Shown in pieces: positions 58,700 to 64,000 of a stretch of DNA of 64,000 nt. Source of the stretch: Planctomycetota bacterium (GTDB taxonomy: Bacteria; Planctomycetota; PLA2; JAEUHO01); contig JAJDEN010000058.1 in the NCBI GenBank assembly GCA_029259775.1, forward strand, positions 62,001-126,000, in the 5' to 3' direction. Both the position numbers and the translations under genes were made by a program. Position 1 is the first letter of the stretch. Every line of letters begins with the position of its first letter. The notes beneath the pieces were generated by a model. The model saw only the letters and a list, made by a program, of their open reading frames with translations. It had not been told where the DNA came from and did no database searches.

Positions 58700-59299
58700 T
58701 CAGTCCGTCAGGTCGACCTGGGGCACGCTGCGCTGCGAGCTGTCCTCGATCTCGAAGAACTCGCGCCGCTTGAACCCGTACATCGATGCCATGAGGTTGC
58801 TCGGGAACGTCTCGATCCGATTGGCGTAGTCGCGCACGTTGCCGTTGTAGAAACGCCGGGCCCGCTGGATGCGGTTCTCGGTCGTCGTGAGCTCTTCCTG
58901 CAGTGCCAGGAAGCTGCGGCTCGCCTTGAGGTCGGGGTAGCCCTCGGCGACGGCGAACATCTGCTTGAGGCCGCCGACGAGGTTGTTCTCGTCGCGCGCC
59001 TGCTCTTCCGGTGTGCCCGCGTTGCTCGCCGCGCGGTTGCGCGCCTCGATCACGCGTTCGAACGTCTCGCGCTCGTGCGTGGCATAGCCCTGCACCGTCT
59101 TGACGAGGTTGGGGATCAGGTCGTAGCGGCGCTTGAGCTCCGTGTCGACGCCCGACCACGACTCGTCGCAGTGGTTCCGCGTGCGGACGAGGCCGTTGTA
59201 GGTGCCGATCGCCCACAGCAAGAGGATCAGGAACCCGGCGATGCCGGCAATCAGCGGGACGGGGACTTCGGCGAGGACCGTGGAAGGCAGGAACTCCAT
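58700..59299 (-). CDS. LemA family protein
   Basis: This 199-residue protein has one N-terminal membrane helix (residues 15-33) with the LemA opening LWAIGTYNGLVRTRNHCDESWSGVDTELKRRYDLIPNLV. Long helices follow, with FYNGNVRDYANRIETFPSNLMA near the C-terminus. LemA proteins are conserved envelope proteins of unknown function. ATG 59299 has TATCAT 7 nt upstream. The gene at 59335 is transcribed in the same direction just before it. Confidence 0.9.
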   Translation of the reverse strand: MEFLPSTVLAEVPVPLIAGIAGFLILLLWAIGTYNGLVRTRNHCDESWSGVDTELKRRYDLIPNLVKTVQGYATHERETFERVIEARNRAASNAGTPEEQARDENNLVGGLKQMFAVAEGYPDLKASRSFLALQEELTTTENRIQRARRFYNGNVRDYANRIETFPSNLMASMYGFKRREFFEIEDSSQRSVPQVDLTD

Positions 59300-59306
59300 G
59301 GCCGCG

Positions 59307-59312
59307 ATGATA
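59307..59312 (-). promoter_or_regulatory. -10 box, leaderless-type, for lemA-like gene
   Basis: TATCAT on the minus strand ends 7 nt before ATG 59299. Confidence 0.4.
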
Positions 59313-59334
59313 CGGGGCGCTCGGCCGTCGCGCC

Positions 59335-60024
59335 CTAGCCCTCAGCCAGGGCCCTGCGGATGTCCTTGGGCAAGCGGTCGAGGATGCCGGTCGCGAGTGC
59401 CAGCGCCTCCTCGAACTGCGCCGGCTTGAACCGGCGGCCACGCCACGCCAGGACGTACGGGCCGTCCATCTCCAGGGTGTAGCGCGGCGATTCCAGGAGG
59501 AACTCCATCGTCCCCTGGTGGATCACCTCATAGGCCCAGCGCTTGTTCTCGGCCGTCACCCAGAACGCCCGGCTGAACTCCGCGGACTCGAAGTCGATGT
59601 CATCGAATCCGAAGGCGCCCTTCATCTTGTCGAAGAAGCTCTCGGTCTTGATACCCAGGGGCGAGAGACGCAGACCGCTGTCGATGATCACCGCCGAGAA
59701 GTTGTGGTGGTGCGTCGTCGTGTTGCCCTTCGAGTCGGTGGACGTGGTCGTGTAGTGGTAGTCCATGGCCCAGCCGCCGTAGTCCCCGACGGAGCCGCGC
59801 ATCACGTTGTAGGCGTAGCGATCGTTGCCCTGCTTGAAGCAGCCGAACGCCGGGAAGCGGCGCGCGATCGAAGAGACTTCTGCAGGCTCGAAGTTCCAGC
59901 CGCGTGCATCCGACCAAGCGGCCAACGCCATCTGTCGCTTCTGCTTCGCCTTCGAAGCGGAGATCGCACCGAAGATGATGAGCGCGACGACAAGGATCAA
60001 GAACGGGATGAAGAGGCCAGCCAT
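59335..60024 (-). CDS. Membrane-anchored protein of unknown function next to LemA
   Basis: This 229-residue protein has a single N-terminal helix (residues 2-22) followed by a basic stretch and a domain with a conserved-looking core: AWSDARGWNFEPAEV, FPAFGCFKQGNDRYAYNVMRG, DYHYTTTSTDSKG and AFWVTAENKRWAYEVI. The layout resembles DUF3137-like proteins that often accompany LemA, but the match is not close enough to name. ATG 60024 has TACACT 6 nt upstream. Confidence 0.65.
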   Translation of the reverse strand: MAGLFIPFLILVVALIIFGAISASKAKQKRQMALAAWSDARGWNFEPAEVSSIARRFPAFGCFKQGNDRYAYNVMRGSVGDYGGWAMDYHYTTTSTDSKGNTTTHHHNFSAVIIDSGLRLSPLGIKTESFFDKMKGAFGFDDIDFESAEFSRAFWVTAENKRWAYEVIHQGTMEFLLESPRYTLEMDGPYVLAWRGRRFKPAQFEEALALATGILDRLPKDIRRALAEG

Positions 60025-60030
60025 GGGCGC

Positions 60031-60036
60031 AGTGTA
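60031..60036 (-). promoter_or_regulatory. -10 box, leaderless-type
   Basis: TACACT on the minus strand ends 6 nt before ATG 60024. Confidence 0.5.
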
Positions 60037-60085
60037 TCCATGGGCCGACGGTACGCGACGCGTCAGGGCCGCCGCGCTGCTTCGG

Positions 60086-60418
60086 CTACGCCTTCGGCGC
60101 TGCCTTGGCCGGGACCTCCGCGGGGGCATCGGCCGGGATGCTGTGTCGCACGCGGTGCAGGTAGAGCTCGCGGTAGCCGTGGGCCGAGCAGCGGAAGTCC
60201 ACCGCGACCTGGTAGAGCGCCGAGATGGGGTCGCGCTCGGCATCGGGATGTTCCGACCGGCCCAGCCTCTCGAGGAAGTCTCGCGCGCGAATCTCCGGGG
60301 AGTTCCAGTTCGGGATCGGGCGCGCGGCGGTCCCGCCCGGCGCGGCGGCCTCGGGCCCGCGGTCCTGATCGACGGGGGTCGTCTCGGGCGCGGCGGAGCC
60401 AGGTGTCGGTGCAATCAT
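60086..60418 (-). CDS. Small protein of unknown function
   Basis: This 110-residue soluble protein has a proline/alanine-rich, probably disordered first third and a helical middle (EIRARDFLERLGRSEHPDAERDPISALYQVAVDFRCSAHGYRELYLHRVRH). GAGGGAGG before ATG 60418 is one of the best ribosome sites in the region, which is the main reason for calling the gene real. No family is recognised. Confidence 0.6.
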   Translation of the reverse strand: MIAPTPGSAAPETTPVDQDRGPEAAAPGGTAARPIPNWNSPEIRARDFLERLGRSEHPDAERDPISALYQVAVDFRCSAHGYRELYLHRVRHSIPADAPAEVPAKAAPKA

Positions 60419-60468
60419 GGGTACCTCCCTCGCATACGACGAAATCGTAGGAGTGGGGTCCGACGGGG

Positions 60469-61011
60469 CTACTCCGGGCGCTGGATGACCTCATTGAAGG
60501 CCACGGAGCCGCCGCGAGGGATCGAGAGGGAGGTCCACGCGGCACCGCGCAGGTCGCGGGCGCGCTGGACCAGCTGGCCCACGTGATAGCCGTAGTGCGA
60601 CACTTGGCGCTGGATCGCCTCCATCACGGTGTGCGGCTCGCCCCGGATGTAGACCGTTCGTCCCAAGTCCTCGGGCGTGAGCTCGTCGAGGGCGTCGAAC
60701 AGGGCGCCCCAGCCTCGCCCCCAGAAGGCGTCGAGTTGGTCGCGGCTCTCGAAGTCGTCGATGAACTCGCCCTCCCGGTTGCGGTCCGGCTTCTCGCCGT
60801 CCGTGGTGAGGAAGTCCGTCCAGCGCGACAGCATGTTGCCTGCCATGTGCTTCATCAGCACGACGACGCTGTTGGCGTCCTCGTGCGGGACGGCGTGCAT
60901 CTGCTCCGCGTCCAGTTGGGCGATCGCTCTGTCCGCCAGGGACTTGAGTCCGCGCAGGCGGTCCGTGCATGTGGCGATGTAGTGGGCTGCGAGATCCATG
61001 GCGAGATTCAT
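60469..61011 (-). CDS. DinB-like (DUF1572-type) four-helix protein
   Basis: This 180-residue protein matches the DinB/YfiT metal-binding four-helix bundle. A histidine lies in VLMKHMAGNMLSRWTDFL and a pair in QVSHYGYHVGQLVQRA, the usual 3-His site. Members include thiol transferases and many of unknown function. AAGGAG supports ATG 61011. It diverges from the efflux genes. Confidence 0.85.
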   Translation of the reverse strand: MNLAMDLAAHYIATCTDRLRGLKSLADRAIAQLDAEQMHAVPHEDANSVVVLMKHMAGNMLSRWTDFLTTDGEKPDRNREGEFIDDFESRDQLDAFWGRGWGALFDALDELTPEDLGRTVYIRGEPHTVMEAIQRQVSHYGYHVGQLVQRARDLRGAAWTSLSIPRGGSVAFNEVIQRPE

Positions 61012-61120
61012 GAAGAGGCTCCTTCGAGGCCGCACAGGCTACGCCGAGGCCTGGGCATGCGCTCGTGCCGTGGTGCAATACGCGCGGCTGTCACCCCTGC
61101 GGCAGCTTGGAGGCTGTCCG

Positions 61121-62365
61121 ATGCGACGTGTGGTCCTGTCATTCCTGGTGCCGACCGTCCTCCTGGGTCTCTGCGTGGCAGCACCGCCCTCCTGGGCCGA
61201 CCGGCCGGCGAGCCCGGTCGTCCTCGCCGATGTCGTCGAGCGCGAGATCAAGAAGGGCCAGACGTTCGTCGGTACGGTCGAGGCCGTACGCCGCGGCGAG
61301 GTCGATGCGCAGGCCGCGGGCTACGTCGAGAAGCTCACCGTCGAAGCCGGCGATCTCGTGAAGGAGGGCGCTCCGATCGCCCACCTGAGGACCCGCACGC
61401 TGGACTTGCGCATCGCCGCGGCCCAAGCCGAGCGCAAGCTACGCGCCGTGACGCTGCAGGAACTCGAGAGCGGCAGCCGCGCCCAGGTCAAGGCCCAAGC
61501 ACGCGCGCGCGTGCGCGAGGCGGAGGCGGACGAGAAGACCGCGACGTGGAAACTCGGCGCCGTCAAGAAGCTCCGCGAGCAGGGCAAGCAGAGCGAAGAG
61601 GAGTTGCGCGACGCGCTGCGCGCTGTGGCGACGGCCACGGCGCGTCGTGAGGCGCTCAAGGCTGCGCTCGACCTCGTCGTCGAGGGGCCGCGGGCTGAGC
61701 GCATCGCCCAGGCCGCCGCCAGCGTCGCGATCCAGGACGCCGAGATCGCGCGCCTCGAAGAGGAGAAGGAACGCCACACGATCACCGCGCCGTACAAGGG
61801 CTACGTGGTGAAGAAACACACAGAGGTCGGAGCCTGGCTCAGCACGGGCGACGCGGTCATCGACCTCGTGGCCCTCGACGAGGTCGACGTCGTCGTTCCT
61901 GTGATCGAGGACGCCGTCGGCAATCTGCGGCGCGACATGCCCGTCACCATCGCGATCGACGCCCTCGAGAAGCCGTACGTCCAGGGCAAGATCCACCGCA
62001 TCGTCCCGGTTGCCGACCCCCGCTCGCGGACCGTGCCTGTGAAAGTGCGCGTCAAGAACGTGCTCCAAGGCGAGGACGTGCTGATTCGTCCGGGCATGTT
62101 CGCGCGCGTCTGGCTTGCCGTCGGCAAGCCGCGCAAGGCGCTGCTCGTGCCCAAGGATGCTGTCGTGTTGGGCGGCCGGTCGCCCGTGGTCTATGTCCAC
62201 GACGCGAAGGAGCAGACCGCCAATCCCGTACCCGTCCAGTTGGGCGTGTCGGTCGATGACCTGATCGAGGTCACGGGCGAGCTCAAGGCGGGTATGAAGG
62301 TCGTCGTGCGCGGCAACGAGCGCATCTTCCCTGGCACCAAGGTCCGCCCGGTCGAGCCCCGATGA
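61121..62365 (+). CDS. RND efflux membrane fusion protein (HlyD/AcrA family)
   Basis: This 414-residue periplasmic adaptor has a signal peptide (RRVVLSFLVPTVLLGLCVAAPPSWA). The lipoyl-like halves are GEVDAQAAGYVEKLTVEAGDLVKEGAPIA and HTITAPYKGYVVKKHTEVGAW, separated by a long coiled-coil hairpin (about 95-205). The beta-barrel (VTIAIDALEKPYVQGKIHRIV) and the membrane-proximal domain follow. GGAGG precedes ATG 61121. Its stop overlaps the pump gene (ATGA), so the two form an operon. Confidence 0.92.
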   Translation: MRRVVLSFLVPTVLLGLCVAAPPSWADRPASPVVLADVVEREIKKGQTFVGTVEAVRRGEVDAQAAGYVEKLTVEAGDLVKEGAPIAHLRTRTLDLRIAAAQAERKLRAVTLQELESGSRAQVKAQARARVREAEADEKTATWKLGAVKKLREQGKQSEEELRDALRAVATATARREALKAALDLVVEGPRAERIAQAAASVAIQDAEIARLEEEKERHTITAPYKGYVVKKHTEVGAWLSTGDAVIDLVALDEVDVVVPVIEDAVGNLRRDMPVTIAIDALEKPYVQGKIHRIVPVADPRSRTVPVKVRVKNVLQGEDVLIRPGMFARVWLAVGKPRKALLVPKDAVVLGGRSPVVYVHDAKEQTANPVPVQLGVSVDDLIEVTGELKAGMKVVVRGNERIFPGTKVRPVEPR

Positions 62366-64000
62366 ACCTCGTCGCTGCCTTCGTACGCAACCCCGTCAAG
62401 GTCACGGTGGGGGTGCTTCTGCTCCTCCTCTTCGGCGGGATCGCGCTTGCGCGCATGCCGATGCAGCTCGTGCCCGAGGTGCAGACGCCGACGATCACGA
62501 TCGAGACGCGCTGGCCCGGCGCGAGCCCGCAGGAGGTCGAGCGCGAGATCGTCCAGGAGCAGGAAGAGCAGCTCAAGGGCGTCGAGGGCGTCAAGAAGAT
62601 GTCGGCGGAGTGCCAGGACTCCAACGGCAAGATCACGCTCGAGTTCGGTGTCGGCGCCGACATGGCGAGTGCGTTGTTGCGCGTCAACACGCGGCTGCAG
62701 CAGGTGCGCGAGTATCCCGAGAACGCCAACGAGCCGGTCATCTCGACGTCCAACTCGAGCGACCAGCCGATCGCGTGGTTCATCCTGCGCCCGCGCCTGC
62801 CCAAGGACGAAGACTTCGACGCGTTCGCCAAGCAGCATCCCGAGCTGCAGGCCGCGATGGCGCCGGTGCGACGAGCCAAGACGACGGGCCAGATCCAGAG
62901 TCGCCTGGAAGCGCTTGCCGAAGCGCATCCCGAGGCAGCCAAGCTGCTCCCCAAGCCCATCGACATGACCAAGCTTCGCCGCTACACGGAGGACGTGGTC
63001 GAGTCGCTCTTCGAGCGCGTGGACGGCGTATCGAACTCCAACGTCATCGGCGGCCGCGAGGACGAGATGCAGGTCGTCGTCGACCCGCAGCGTCTCGCGG
63101 CGCGCGGCGTGACGATCCAGCAGATCCGCCAGGCGCTGCGCGCCCGCAATCGCGACACGTCCGGCGGCGACTTCTGGGAGGGCAAGCGCCGCTACGTCGT
63201 GCGCACGTTGGGACAGTTCCGCTCCGTCACCGAGGTCATGGACGTCGTCGTCGCCGAGCGCGACGGCACCAAGATCTACGTCCGCGACATCGCCGATGTG
63301 CGGCTCGGCTACAAGAAAGCCGACGGCGTCGTGCGCAACATGGGCACGACCGTCCTCGCGATCAACGTGATCCGCGACCGCGGCGCCAACGTGCTCACGG
63401 TGATGGACGGACTCTACGCGGCGCGCAAGAAGCTGAACGAGGGCGAGCTCCTACGCCGCGGCCTCCAAATCGATCAGGTCTACGACGAGACGGAGTACAT
63501 CCATTCGGCCGTCGGCTTGCTCGAGGACAACATCCTGGTCGCCGGCGTGCTCACCATCTTCGTGCTGCTGATCTTCCTGCGCAGCGCGCGTAGCACGCTT
63601 GTGATCGCCCTGGCGATTCCCACGAGCATCATCGGCACGTTCCTGCTGCTCCAGCTCATGGGGCGCTCGCTCAACGTCGTGAGCCTCGCCGGCCTCGCCT
63701 TCGCCGTGGGCATGTTGGTCGACAATGCGGTCGTCGTACTCGAGAACATCTACCGCCACTACCAAGCGGGTGCGCGCCGCTTCGAGGCGGCGGTCAACGG
63801 CACCAAGGAGGTCTGGGGCGCTGTCGTCGCCTCGACCCTCACGACCCTCGCGGTGTTTTTGCCGATCCTGTTCGTCGAGGAACAAGCCGGTCAGTTGTTC
63901 CGCGACATCGCGCTGGCCATCAGCTGCTCGGTCGGCCTGTCGCTGCTGATCTCGGTGACACTGATTCCGATGATGTCGGCCCGCATCCTGTCGAGGCGCG
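62362..64000 (+). CDS. RND multidrug efflux pump (AcrB family), N-terminal part
   Basis: The first 546 residues of a proton-driven inner-membrane exporter run off the right edge. NLVAAFVRNPVKVTVGVLLLLLFGGIALARMP is the first membrane helix, and the porter domain includes TRWPGASPQEVEREIV. The second membrane block begins near residue 390 (NILVAGVLTIFVLLIFLRS) and contains the proton-relay motif GMLVDNAVVVLENI. The first porter domain carries an extra helical segment (about residues 150-195) compared with AcrB. Its substrate cannot be predicted. Confidence 0.93.
   Translation, partial: MNLVAAFVRNPVKVTVGVLLLLLFGGIALARMPMQLVPEVQTPTITIETRWPGASPQEVEREIVQEQEEQLKGVEGVKKMSAECQDSNGKITLEFGVGADMASALLRVNTRLQQVREYPENANEPVISTSNSSDQPIAWFILRPRLPKDEDFDAFAKQHPELQAAMAPVRRAKTTGQIQSRLEALAEAHPEAAKLLPKPIDMTKLRRYTEDVVESLFERVDGVSNSNVIGGREDEMQVVVDPQRLAARGVTIQQIRQALRARNRDTSGGDFWEGKRRYVVRTLGQFRSVTEVMDVVVAERDGTKIYVRDIADVRLGYKKADGVVRNMGTTVLAINVIRDRGANVLTVMDGLYAARKKLNEGELLRRGLQIDQVYDETEYIHSAVGLLEDNILVAGVLTIFVLLIFLRSARSTLVIALAIPTSIIGTFLLLQLMGRSLNVVSLAGLAFAVGMLVDNAVVVLENIYRHYQAGARRFEAAVNGTKEVWGAVVASTLTTLAVFLPILFVEEQAGQLFRDIALAISCSVGLSLLISVTLIPMMSARILSRR

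Noticed and set aside
1-64000. Prophage, transposon or integrated element
   Set aside because: No integrase, transposase, phage structural gene or att-like duplication beside the tRNA was found.

Overview
The window is GC-rich (by eye about two thirds G+C), densely coding bacterial chromosome with genes on both strands. It contains no transposase, integrase, phage gene, rRNA operon or CRISPR array. The gene content points to a member of the Planctomycetota or a near relative. The evidence is a secreted DUF1800/DUF1501 pair, HEAT-repeat proteins with C-terminal von Willebrand A domains, a DUF1573 protein, many secreted proteins of unknown function, a membrane-anchored PknB-type kinase and an FHA-sigma54 activator. 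This is an inference from gene families, not from a marker gene.

Layout. 1-6100: end of a DUF1573 protein with an in-frame 24-bp tandem repeat, kbl, two HEAT proteins, a ferredoxin and an acetylornithine carbamoyltransferase-like gene. 6500-12500: a sensor kinase-receiver, a GAF-SpoIIE phosphatase, a LolCDE/MacB-like ABC pair and a PASTA protein. 13000-21600: a TPR protein, a NatAB-like exporter, a lipoprotein, a renal-dipeptidase homologue, a GH84-like protein with a damaged active site and a short CinA-like protein. 21600-24500: a MITE-like element, tRNA-Ala(CGC), a divergent phosphoglycerate kinase and an MlaF-like ATPase. 24500-33300: two secreted HExxH metallopeptidase-like proteins, bacilliredoxin, a cysteine-less thioredoxin-fold protein and CvpA. 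33400-42200: a MerR-like protein, a NifB/NifX homologue without the radical-SAM cysteines, a second HEAT-vWA protein, a site-2 protease and an aldehyde dehydrogenase. 42300-47100: a kinase / coiled-coil / TPR / secretin-N-domain gene group. 47500-55000: an FHA-sigma54 activator, a DsrE-like protein and a phosphonate cluster. 55600-64000: the DUF1800/DUF1501 pair, LemA, a DinB-like protein and the start of an RND efflux system.

The clearest pathway is the phosphonate cluster at 49734-54989. It encodes PEP mutase fused to a nucleotidyltransferase, a phosphonopyruvate decarboxylase split into two genes, 2-aminoethylphosphonate transaminase, a second nucleotidyltransferase and, convergently, a CDP-alcohol phosphatidyltransferase. 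Together these would make 2-aminoethylphosphonate, activate it with a nucleotide and transfer it to a lipid alcohol, giving a phosphonolipid.

Two genome-scale features stand out. Many genes on both strands have a TAnnnT -10 box ending 6-7 nt before the start codon, which is the signature of leaderless mRNAs; other genes have ordinary AGGAGG-type ribosome binding sites. Palindromes beginning GTAGGGGCG are scattered between genes and in several cases supply the stop codon of the upstream gene.
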